Assembly: GCF_947489355.1 (NCBI RefSeq)
Contig: NZ_CANLDD010000027.1
Coordinates: 1 to 53,748, forward strand
Direction: 5' to 3'
Length of the DNA: 53,748 nt
Source of the DNA: an uncultured Microbulbifer sp.
Lineage (GTDB): Bacteria; Pseudomonadota; Gammaproteobacteria; Pseudomonadales; Cellvibrionaceae
Made by a program: the position numbers and the translations under genes. Shown here piece after piece: positions 37,924 through 46,344 of this stretch; within the stretch, counting starts at the first letter, position 1; each line of letters begins with the position of its first letter. The notes beneath the pieces are model-generated. The model did no database searches. It was not told the origin of the DNA and saw only the letters and a program-made list of their open reading frames with translations.

Positions 37924-38451
37924 CTAGATGGCCTCATGCGAAAACGTCGTTTCTACTCCTTCAAACCCATGTGCATGTAATCGTTGACAAATACTCTCGA
38001 CTAAATCCCGACAGTGGTCAGGAGAAGAAATTCTTACACGGATAGTATTCTGCCCAGCCTCCAGAGGATGCCGAATCAGTGTATCCTCAATAACTAAATA
38101 CGCCTTACCTTCCTGGGTGAGTATCGCCTCTTCATTGGATACATCCTGGAGCATTAGCACTTGTTCATGCAAAAATTCCCTGGGCATTCTTCCGCCCGCT
38201 GGCATCTGCATCCTTAGCAAGAGTGTTTTGAACTGGGGATTACAACTATTTATGCATTTCAGCAAGTTCACGATAAATTTATAGTGCTCAGAGTAATTCA
38301 ATAAAATTGGCACACTATTAACATGAAGACTGGAAAGAGCCTGAAAATCGCCCGCATGTTCAAGTGGTAAGGTTCTGGCAGAGCAAAGCTTTGGCAAATG
38401 CGGATAGGGGTTGCGCAGAAGATTCGCCGATATTTGGATTCGTATATTCAT
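37924..38451 (-). CDS. Unrecognised biosynthetic-cluster protein
   Basis: A 175-residue protein I do not recognise. It has no signal peptide and no membrane helix. Composition suggests mixed alpha/beta, with a notable RMQMPAGGRMPREF segment near residue 84 and a basic-hydrophobic C terminus. It lies 2 bases before one thiolase-like gene and overlaps the end of the other (ATGA), so it belongs to the same translational chain. It could be a partner subunit of the thiolase-like pair. Confidence 0.5.
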   Translation of the reverse strand: MNIRIQISANLLRNPYPHLPKLCSARTLPLEHAGDFQALSSLHVNSVPILLNYSEHYKFIVNLLKCINSCNPQFKTLLLRMQMPAGGRMPREFLHEQVLMLQDVSNEEAILTQEGKAYLVIEDTLIRHPLEAGQNTIRVRISSPDHCRDLVESICQRLHAHGFEGVETTFSHEAI

Positions 38452-39284
38452 ATTTTTTCTGACAAATAGAATCTGCTATGTTGATCGACACCTACCTCCG
38501 CAATGCAGTAATAGCCATTGAGCGCCAACGAGCACGCTAAAATCCGTTTGTGCTCTTGAATTTTTTTATTCACACCATGAGTGATAATATTCAACCATGG
38601 ATCGCTGCCAAAACAATGCCCCCATCTTGCATGAAGATCCGAAAATTGTTCAACATCATTGAGAAGCTTTGAGAAAATTTGACGGGTTTTTTCTGGGAAA
38701 AAAGGCAGTGCCAAAGTAAGATTACTTTGGTTCATGATTATTTTGCGGATAATGATTGCAAATTCCGGCATGGTGTTGTAAGTTAGCGTACAATCCGCAG
38801 TTATCTCTTTTTCATTATACTGCTCCACTTCCAAAAGCAATGTACAGAGCCCAAAACCGCTTTTCCCCCAGTTTTTGTTATTTTTCCAAAAACTCAAGCT
38901 CAATATGTTCACATCCAGGATGCTGACTAAAATATAGTGAACACTTGGGTTTTGTCGCAAATAATAACGAAGACTATACCCCCAGGATGCACATTCATAG
39001 GTATTTACAAAACTACTAACTGGTACATAATACTCTCTTTCTATAGGGCGGATATCCCGCTCTTTGATCGTTCCCGAAGTGAAAGGTAGCTCTATCATTG
39101 TAGAGCAAAGAAAGTGACGACTTATCTGCCTTCTTAATTCTGGGCGTATAACGTTTAACACTCGCTCACTTTGCTCATAGATTAGAGCTGTGATTAAATG
39201 AACGGTTCTTTTTAAGTTGCCATTTGTAGTAATATTGACTGTTTCAATGGGTGTATACGCGGCGGACTTTAAATACAGGCTCAT
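38448..39284 (-). CDS. Divergent thiolase-fold (ketosynthase-like) protein 2
   Basis: A 278-residue protein with a thiolase-like pattern: YECASWGYSLRYYL with Cys-98 in the position of the KAS nucleophile, ILVSILDVN as the next strand, and a GHCFGSDP segment near residue 222 that aligns by eye with DGKHYLSIK of the other thiolase-like protein. A clear catalytic His-Asn pair is not visible. It is shorter than standard condensing enzymes (about 320-410). Its start and stop both overlap neighbours by ATGA. A chain-length-factor-like or scaffold role is possible. Confidence 0.45.
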   Translation of the reverse strand: MSLYLKSAAYTPIETVNITTNGNLKRTVHLITALIYEQSERVLNVIRPELRRQISRHFLCSTMIELPFTSGTIKERDIRPIEREYYVPVSSFVNTYECASWGYSLRYYLRQNPSVHYILVSILDVNILSLSFWKNNKNWGKSGFGLCTLLLEVEQYNEKEITADCTLTYNTMPEFAIIIRKIIMNQSNLTLALPFFPEKTRQIFSKLLNDVEQFSDLHARWGHCFGSDPWLNIITHGVNKKIQEHKRILACSLALNGYYCIAEVGVDQHSRFYLSEKI

Positions 39285-40321
39285 ATCCTGTATTCCTTCG
39301 CTTTACTATAGATTTCATAAAAGCACCGATATGAACTGCCTTCCGCTTTTGTAAAAGCCAGAAAATCCCTCTGGCAAACCTTGCTTTTCACTTTACCGGC
39401 ACACACCAGATCCAGAAGCAGCTCATTGCTCGAAAATTTTATCGCCAGGACTCTGTCTATACTGCATAAAGAAAAAACCGGAGTGGAAATCTGCTCATTG
39501 CACAAATAAATAAGATACTCAATATGCTCCTGATCTAAGGTGGTGAGATCCACTTCATTCTGGTCATGCAGCCATAAAACATGGTGCATTAGAGATTTGA
39601 CAAAGCGGGGGCGGATCAAACTCAGAAACTGATTGACCGATCCCAATCCCCCCTTACTGAGCAGCATATCCCTTGATACTCTCACACTGCCATGACAATT
39701 CCCCAGTTGCAGTGTCCCAGCCAGAAATGGTTTACCGATAGCAGATTGGTTCAACTGTGCGCAAATATCCGGAGGCAGTAAGAAGGTAGCCGGAAATGGC
39801 CGTGTTGACTGCTTGGCAACCACCATGGCAAAACCTAAATTTTGCGCTCCGATCCCATGTATTTTATCTACATTTAATACTAGGCCACGTTCATTTTCGA
39901 TTTGCTCGGTTCTCCAACTATTCAGACTTGGCCCTCCACTATCCGTCATTAGAAAGTGACCGGAAATACCGCGATCAACCCAATTTTTTACCTGGGCATG
40001 CTGTTTCTCCGTTGCTGTCAGGCTTATCATCACTGAACCGAAAAGTCCTATCATCTCGTGAAAGTATTTGATCAAACCCTCATTGCGCACGGAGTCGATG
40101 ACACGATCAATCGCATAGATCTGCTCAACCTGTTTTAACGGTTGTTCAATCCGCGGTTCTTTCAGGGGCGCCAACTCTGACAATGGATCTTCAACAATCA
40201 TCGAGGCATCAAATAGACGAATACATGCACACTCAATTAACCATTGGAAGGATATAGGAGCTGGAGAAATTGTAGAAAGCTGTCTTACTATAAAGTCACC
40301 TACTTGGGATTGCAGTTGCAT
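39281..40321 (-). CDS. Acyl-CoA dehydrogenase-like protein, degenerate
   Basis: A 346-residue protein whose middle resembles the acyl-CoA dehydrogenase beta domain: HFLMTDSGGPSLNSW near residues 122-136 echoes the LTEPxxGSD loop and LVLNVDKIHGIGAQNLGFAMVV follows as the expected strands. No catalytic Glu motif of the WEGTN kind is seen and the protein is shorter than the family. It may be a non-catalytic partner of the full dehydrogenase in this operon. The ATG is 3 bases after the decarboxylase stop. Confidence 0.5.
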   Translation of the reverse strand: MQLQSQVGDFIVRQLSTISPAPISFQWLIECACIRLFDASMIVEDPLSELAPLKEPRIEQPLKQVEQIYAIDRVIDSVRNEGLIKYFHEMIGLFGSVMISLTATEKQHAQVKNWVDRGISGHFLMTDSGGPSLNSWRTEQIENERGLVLNVDKIHGIGAQNLGFAMVVAKQSTRPFPATFLLPPDICAQLNQSAIGKPFLAGTLQLGNCHGSVRVSRDMLLSKGGLGSVNQFLSLIRPRFVKSLMHHVLWLHDQNEVDLTTLDQEHIEYLIYLCNEQISTPVFSLCSIDRVLAIKFSSNELLLDLVCAGKVKSKVCQRDFLAFTKAEGSSYRCFYEIYSKAKEYRI

Positions 40322-40324
40322 AAT

Positions 40325-41473
40325 CTACTCCATCAGATAGGATTTTGCCGGAGGCAACCTGAGAAAGTGTGCAAGGGTATAGCTGGCATTATACGCACCA
40401 CAATTACAAAATATGGCCAAATCTTCAGGCTCAATTTCTTTCCCCATCACCTTACCGATCACATCATCCCTGTTACAGGATGTACCGACGAGATAACCGC
40501 AATTTGCTGTATCCCCTGAGTCTACAACTATTCCTTTTCGCACTATTATGGGCTCTTGTAAACGCCTAAATGTCTGTTCTGTTTTCGCCAGAAGAAAATT
40601 CTGTGCCATACCGCCATCACAAATACCATACTGCGTTTTATTAATCCATTTCACATAACGCACTTTTGTTACAAAGTATCCGGCTGTCTCCATAATGGCT
40701 CGACCACTTTCATGGGCAATTTGTATATAGGACGGAAACTCTGAAAGCAGGCTTCTATATCTGGAGAATTCAAACTTCTGGTTTTGCCAGTGGCTCTCGA
40801 TTCCACCGCCTAGGTTTACGAATGCAATTGGATAACCCAGTGCACTTTCGAAGCTTTTAGTAATATGCAATGCAGCCTGTGCGGTAATGTTGGCCAACTT
40901 TATAAAGCTATATGAACCTCTGAAGATATGAAACCCAGCTACTGTCAGGTGGTTTTTTTTACAGATATCCAAAGCCGCTAGGGCATCACCCCAACTCAAA
41001 CCAAAATGGTCTGACCTTACCCTGCCAGGTATCACACCAAACTTATCCAAAATACTATGATTTAATCGCAATACCAGCGGGTTAATAGAGCGCTTTACTT
41101 GAACTTCTTTTATCAAACCTAACTGGGATAAATTATCCACAACCAATACAGAGTTACTGGAGACTGCTGATCGAAGAAATTTTTTATCCGCAGAAGGATT
41201 ATTAATATAACGAAAAACTTGCCCTCTCGGAAGAAGATTCAACTCCCCTATAGAAGCTATCTCTACGCCATCCTCAAAAATATGTCCACAGCGCAGAATC
41301 AGATCAAGACAGCTATTCGCCTTTAGAGAGTAGATCAGGGATGTTCCCAGATCCCCCTTGAGTTTTTTGTAATTGTTAGCAACATCTTCAATAGAGTAAA
41401 CATAACAGGGTGTTGAGAAGTATTGTTTATTCTCTCTAAGCTGGGTAATCACTTTTTTCAAGGAAACATTCAT
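40325..41473 (-). CDS. PLP-dependent decarboxylase, fold type III
   Basis: A 382-residue member of the diaminopimelate/ornithine decarboxylase fold. The PLP lysine is Lys-51 in YSLKANS. FVNLGGGIES near residue 220 is the glycine-rich phosphate loop, GTSCNRDDVIG near residue 335 matches the catalytic Cys motif, and CGAYNASY near residue 362 is the conserved tail. The family includes BtrK, which decarboxylates a carrier-bound glutamyl group, and the exosortase-A-associated decarboxylase. With the adjacent ligase and ACP I infer a carrier-bound amino acid substrate. A 344-base gap with a dispersed repeat separates it from the ligase gene. Confidence 0.85.
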   Translation of the reverse strand: MNVSLKKVITQLRENKQYFSTPCYVYSIEDVANNYKKLKGDLGTSLIYSLKANSCLDLILRCGHIFEDGVEIASIGELNLLPRGQVFRYINNPSADKKFLRSAVSSNSVLVVDNLSQLGLIKEVQVKRSINPLVLRLNHSILDKFGVIPGRVRSDHFGLSWGDALAALDICKKNHLTVAGFHIFRGSYSFIKLANITAQAALHITKSFESALGYPIAFVNLGGGIESHWQNQKFEFSRYRSLLSEFPSYIQIAHESGRAIMETAGYFVTKVRYVKWINKTQYGICDGGMAQNFLLAKTEQTFRRLQEPIIVRKGIVVDSGDTANCGYLVGTSCNRDDVIGKVMGKEIEPEDLAIFCNCGAYNASYTLAHFLRLPPAKSYLME

Positions 41474-41542
41474 AGCCTACCCAAGAATCAAAAATATGGC
41501 TCTAGCAATCGCACATTTTCTGACATCAATGACAATTAAGGC

Positions 41543-41683
41543 ACTTCTACTACCCGGTCGGAAAGTAATAATACCCCTCTCCCAGGACGCGCTGTGAATA
41601 CATCCCTGTACGTTCGTAATCGGCATCCGTGCATCATACGGTCCTGGGAGAGGGGGCATTCTTCCCTCCTGCTTTACCAGTAT
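41543..41683. repeat. Dispersed palindromic repeat, copy B, in the ligase-decarboxylase gap
   Basis: About 141 bases matching copy A (17960-18086) in the same orientation. Arms CCCCTCTCCCAGGAC (41574-41588) and GTCCTGGGAGAGGGG (41641-41655) are perfect 15-base inverted repeats around a 52-base loop, so an RNA hairpin is likely. It contains GACGCGCTGTGAATACATCCCTGTACG, partly absent from copy A. It lies inside the operon and could terminate, attenuate or stabilise the transcript, or be a recent insertion. Confidence 0.85.
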
Positions 41684-41817
41684 GTATTAATTCTTTAGAG
41701 AACAAACAAATAGATAACATTTCATAAAACAATAGATCCCATTTAATCATGAGGATAAAAGAGCATTTTAAAAGCTATTTATTAATCCAGTTCAGGCAAT
41801 GCTGAAAACAACCCAGC

Positions 41818-43287
41818 TCAGCCTTGAATTTCTTTTTTAAGATAATTTCTATCTACTTTATTATTTTCTGTCAATTGTATCGCTTCAACAAATCTGATTT
41901 CACGAGGTATATAGTCAGAGTCCAGATTTTGCTTTAACCAATCATGGAACTGTATTTTATGATCCGGACAATTTTTACGTAACTCAACAACACAGATTGC
42001 ATATTCATTTCCCTGTTTGTCTACTGACCCCACTACAACATTAAGATGTACCAGGGGGCAGGCATCAATAAGGTTTTCCAGATCCTTAGGGAAAAGACAA
42101 AACCCTGCCTGCTTGATCAGGTCTTTTGAACGCCCCCTAAAAAAGTAAAATCCATCTTTATCACGACTGAACAAATCTCCTGTTGCAAGCCAGTTATCAT
42201 CGCGATACTTCCCTTCCAGGATATATGTTTCTCTCAAAACATTTGGATCGTTATACGCTTGCATGACTGCAGAACCCCGCACATACAGTTCTCCAATTAC
42301 ATCAGCCTCCGCCTCCCGATAGCTATCATCCAGCGTATCAAATATAAAAATTTTGGCCTCAATGCCTGGAATCGGTTTTCCAACCGAACCCATTTTTTGC
42401 TCCCACAATTCCGGTTCCAGATACAATGCCCGTTTACACTCGGTAAGACCGTACATTGAATATATATTCACGTGGGGGCAATGGAATTTCCAAGCTTGAA
42501 TTATAGATTCAGATAGGTGCCCACCGGTATTGGTGATGCTGCGTAGCTGGGAAAGATCGGGCTTTACCACCGACACCAGGCTAACTAGCGTCGACCCCAT
42601 GGCGGGAACAAATGGGAGAATTGATATATTGAATTGATCAATTGCTTGCAGGGCTTGAATTGGATGAAATATCTTATTATAAAGTACCGTTGTACACTCT
42701 TTGAAAAGTGCGAACAATATCTGATAAAGGCCATAGTCAAAAGAGAGTGGCGATAGACAGAGGATTCGGTCTTCCTTGGTCAGGCGAAGATAATGCGTAA
42801 TGGACTGTAGCGCTGTCAGCACATTCTGGTGCGTGAGCATGATACCTTTGGGGTTACCTGTACTACCCGATGTATAAATAATCAACGCCAGATCTGCACC
42901 GGTTAGCCGGGGTGCTGAGCAAAACTTAAACCGCTTTTTTTCTGACCGATAAGTTCCCAATAACTGAAGTTTACCCCTTTCAAACAGGGCCTTCGCATTA
43001 CAATCTGTCGCTACAGATCCTACTGCAGTGTTGCGAGCATCCTCCTTGACCGGTACCACTGTGAGACCCAACTGCCAGGCAGCCAGTATCACCGCTATTG
43101 TAAAGACATCACTCTGGGCCTTAACTATCAGCCTATCACCAAAGCCCAGACAAATATCTCTCTGTTGTAAGATTGAATATGCCTTTTCACACTGCTTCGC
43201 GGTTAATTTTTCACCAGACAAGTTTTCCACGCTTCCATGCCAGGACTTAGCAGCAACTCTTTCGAATAGATCGGCAAGCGAAAACAT
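41818..43287 (-). CDS. AMP-forming acyl/aminoacyl ligase
   Basis: A 489-residue ANL-family adenylating enzyme. The P-loop YTSGSTGNPKG is at residues 138-148, SFDYGLYQ (A4-like) near residue 182, YGLTEC near residue 275, ATGDLF near residue 373, and a catalytic Lys near the C terminus in NNKVDRN. It resembles the acyl ligase found with exosortase A systems, where the same SFDxGL pattern occurs. It probably activates a carboxylic or amino acid and loads the ACP. It is the first gene of the operon. The substrate is unknown. Confidence 0.85.
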   Translation of the reverse strand: MFSLADLFERVAAKSWHGSVENLSGEKLTAKQCEKAYSILQQRDICLGFGDRLIVKAQSDVFTIAVILAAWQLGLTVVPVKEDARNTAVGSVATDCNAKALFERGKLQLLGTYRSEKKRFKFCSAPRLTGADLALIIYTSGSTGNPKGIMLTHQNVLTALQSITHYLRLTKEDRILCLSPLSFDYGLYQILFALFKECTTVLYNKIFHPIQALQAIDQFNISILPFVPAMGSTLVSLVSVVKPDLSQLRSITNTGGHLSESIIQAWKFHCPHVNIYSMYGLTECKRALYLEPELWEQKMGSVGKPIPGIEAKIFIFDTLDDSYREAEADVIGELYVRGSAVMQAYNDPNVLRETYILEGKYRDDNWLATGDLFSRDKDGFYFFRGRSKDLIKQAGFCLFPKDLENLIDACPLVHLNVVVGSVDKQGNEYAICVVELRKNCPDHKIQFHDWLKQNLDSDYIPREIRFVEAIQLTENNKVDRNYLKKEIQG

Positions 43288-44269
43288 TCTTAGTCCATTT
43301 AATTAGTATAAATATTCCAACTTGGACATCCATGTCTATTTTTAGTCAATGCACGCTCAACCACTATGAGTTCAGTGACTTATAGGATGGGTTTCTGACA
43401 ATAACAAGCATCTCCTTAAAAATTTGTGACCTATTTTTTTATTTGCACTCATGACATCTACCAAGTTTACAATTTTTGGGTTTGTTTTGATAAATTCCTC
43501 AGGAATCTATGCAAATATACTATTCAGTAATAATTTTTAAGAAAGAAAAATTGATTAGCAAACGTGAAAACTGCTAGATTCTCGATTCACGCTACTTTTT
43601 ATACAAATAGAATTTTATATTCACATAATTTTTTTTGCTATGGGCTCCTGCTAAATGTGAATTTTTGGATAGGTATGATAAAAAATATACCTACAGAGCA
43701 TGACCATACTGCTTATATTGATTGATGTAATAACTTTTATTTTGCAAAAACTATTTTGGAAATCTTGTCTATTTTTCTGGACCTACAAGAATACTGCCAG
43801 CCTGCGCTTTATTTACCAGGGCTTAGACCCTAATTAGTTACAAATGAAACAACTGCAAGGCTGTTTTTTTGCTCAAATTGGCTTGCCTCGTGCAGTTATT
43901 TGATAAATCGGTTATCACAACCAATTGCGTATAATTACGACTTTACCCATTGTATATTCCAGTTGCCGACCTTTATTTTTCCTTATTACAGCGCATTGAC
44001 TCCAGAATAAGGGGATTCAAATCGGGCTAAATTGGAAATATTGATCCCATGGGCCGCCCACTGAAATTAAAATCGGATTCAAACCTATTCTTGGTCTTGA
44101 TGATTCTTCATAACCTGATAAAAATATATAAACTGTGACAGACCTCCGCTCTTATCAGCAGGACAGCATTACCCAGCGCCCCATTTGACTTTCATGGGTT
44201 CATATAAAGTACGGCTGTGCCGGGTTGGTAAGATCAATTACAAGGCATTCATTGGGCAGGAACGCGATT
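43288..44269. other. AT-rich divergent intergenic region
   Basis: About 980 bases, clearly AT-rich, between the minus-strand biosynthetic operon and the plus-strand monooxygenase. It must hold the operon promoter; on the minus strand TATACT near 43309-43314 is a possible -10 but lacks a good -35. A short inverted pair TAGGTAT/ATACCTA lies at 43670-43693. No gene or RNA is recognised. Confidence 0.5.
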
Positions 44270-45774
44270 TTGAAACCGCGTCATTTTGATATTTTAATCA
44301 TAGGTGCTGGCCTCTCCGGCATTGGCGCCGCCTGCCATCTCAGCCGGGAGTGTCCCAATGGGCGTTTTGCCACTTTAGAGAGACGCTCAAGAATCGGGGG
44401 AACCTGGGATCTGTTTCGCTATCCCGGTATCCGCTCCGATTCCGACATGTTCAGCTTCAGTTTCAGTTTTCGCCCCTGGAAAGACCTTGAATTTTTGGCC
44501 GGCGGAGCCTCAATTCAGCGCTATATCAATGATACTGCAGAAGAATATGGTATCTTGGAACATATCCATTTTGGCATAGACCTGCACAGAGCCAACTGGT
44601 GCAGCACTCAGAAATGCTGGCAACTCGAGGGAGTAAGCACCACAACTGGGCAGCCTTGCCACTACACCTGTCATTTTCTTATCTCCTGCACCGGTTATTA
44701 TGACCACCAGCAGGGGCTCCAACCGCAACTCCCCGGGGCCGAGAGGTTTCGCGGAGATTATATACACCCTCAACAGTGGCCTGCAAAGCTAGACTATCAT
44801 AAACAGACAATTATCGTTGTTGGCAGTGGTGCCACTGCCATCACCCTGGTACCCGCCCTGGCAAAAGCGGCTAAACATGTAACCATGCTGCAACGCTCGC
44901 CCGGTTATATCCTGTCGATTCCCTCATCAGACAGGCTTTCATCTGTACTCTTAAAATTTTTACCCAAACCCTGGGTATTCTTTATGGCCCGTTGGCGCAA
45001 CATAAAAATACAGCGCTGGCTCTTCAAGGCATCCAGGCGTTGGCCGGTATAATGCGAAACCTGTTCCTGCGCACGGTCAGAAAGAGCCTGCCATCGGGTT
45101 TTGATATGCGGGATTTCACTCCGACCTACAATCCCTGGACCCAGCGGGTCTGCGCGATACCCGATAAGGATCTGTTTAAGGCAATGACTTCCGCAAGAGT
45201 CTCGGTGGAAACCGGACAAATCGAGACCGTCAATGAGGGCGGTATTCTGCTGAAATCGGGAAAACAACTGAATGCCGATATCATCATCACCGCTACCGGC
45301 CTCAAGCTACAGGTACTCGGCGGCATAGCACTGTGCATTGACGATGAACCAGTTCCCATCAGTCAGAAATTAACTTATAAAGCCGTACTAATGGAAGGGG
45401 TACCTAACATGTCCTGGATATTTGGTTACACCAATGCGTCCTGGACCTTAAAAGCAGATATCGCAGCCCGTTATATCTGCAGACTTCTCAATCATATGAC
45501 CGCTAAAGGCTACCGGGTATGCGTGGCACACGATAAGGAAGGTTGTGCAGAGAATAGCTCGATAATGGCTGGCCTGAACTCCGGTTATGTAAAGAGAGCA
45601 GAGGGGATTTTACCCCGCCAGGGCAGCAAGCCCCCCTGGCGCCTGCTCAATGATTATGAAAAGGACTCAAAGATCCTACTCAATGCCGCTATTGAAGACG
45701 GCATTCTCACTTTTGAGGCCAAACCAATTTCCAAGGATGCGCCAGCTCATAGCGTTATCCAGGCCATCAAATAG
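44270..45774 (+). pseudogene. Flavin-containing monooxygenase, frameshifted
   Basis: A Baeyer-Villiger/FMO-type monooxygenase in two frames. The first piece has the FAD motif GAGLSGIGAA near the start, GGTWDLFRYPGIRSDSD, and the NADPH motif VVGSGATAITL, then ends RRWPV and a TAA near 45050. The second continues in another frame as IMRNLFLRTVRKSLP to 45774. A change of one or two bases near GTATAATG restores the frame. The TTG at 44270 has AGGA upstream; no ATG start is available. It may have been a tailoring enzyme of the nearby cluster, but it points away from it. Confidence 0.85.
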
Positions 45775-45879
45775 ATCTCCACAAGCCGCTTGACCACTGT
45801 TCCCAAAATGGCATCACTGGATCTTGGGGAGACCAGCCGCCCCACAGCTGCGCAGAGACGAAAGGTCATCCGCTCCAAT

Positions 45880-46221
45880 AACCTGCGCAATTGGCGGGCT
45901 TTCGCAGTATTTTGCAGAAGCTGGCAGAATCCGGTCCCACACACTGGTTGCGTAACGCCTGCAAGCTTTACCTCAGCTGCTTTATGGACGCCAGTTACGC
46001 TTTTACCTGGTGGATATGCTATCCACCAACGCATTGATCTCGGCGCAGTTCTCAGCCAACCGCGCGCTGAACCTGAGTAGATTACGGATATCTTCGACTG
46101 GTATATCAGGAGTGCGACAACGCCGTATAACGTGCAGCTGCTGCACTTGGTCTTCTGTGTAGCGGCGAAAGTCACCTCCGGAACGTGCCGATTCCGGCAT
46201 CGGCCCGGTAGTGTTCCGCAA
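45880..46221 (-). pseudogene. Decayed MerR-family (CadR-like) regulator
   Basis: Remnant of a metal-responsive MerR regulator. RSGGDFRRYTEDQVQQL and RRCRTPDIPVEDIRNLLRF match the DNA-binding helices and ENCAEINALVD the Cd/Pb-type metal Cys. After a frameshift the C terminus reads HQVKA, a stop, LASIKQLR, a stop, SLQALRNQC and CKILRKPANC, again matching CadR/PbrR cysteines. The N-terminal 25 or so residues are not recognisable. With two in-frame stops and one shift it cannot make protein. Confidence 0.8.
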
Positions 46222-46252
46222 AGCTCTCTACAAACTGATGGGGAATACTACC

Positions 46253-46280
46253 GTGAACCCGACCGTATTGTCGGGTTCAC
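46253..46280 (-). terminator. Hairpin downstream of putA
   Basis: A perfect 11-base stem GTGAACCCGAC (46253-46263) with GTCGGGTTCAC (46270-46280) and a 6-base loop, about 65 bases past the putA stop. There is no T-tract after it on the minus strand, so it may be a factor-dependent terminator or a 3' stabilising hairpin and not a classic intrinsic terminator. Confidence 0.5.
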
Positions 46281-46344
46281 AGCGTGAATGGGAATTTGCC
46301 GCCAGTGGCTGCATACAAGGGCATATTTTTCCACCTCCGTGCCC

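Noticed and set aside
41543..41683. The palindromic repeat as a CRISPR array or riboswitch
   Set aside because: Only one unit occurs at each locus with no spacers, and no known riboswitch core is visible.
43670..43693. Short inverted repeat TAGGTAT/ATACCTA in the AT-rich gap as an operator
   Set aside because: Arms of only 7 bases in AT-rich DNA are expected by chance and lack a known consensus.
46253..46280. Hairpin after putA as a classic rho-independent terminator
   Set aside because: The stem is perfect but no T-tract follows on the transcribed strand, so it is listed with lower confidence only.
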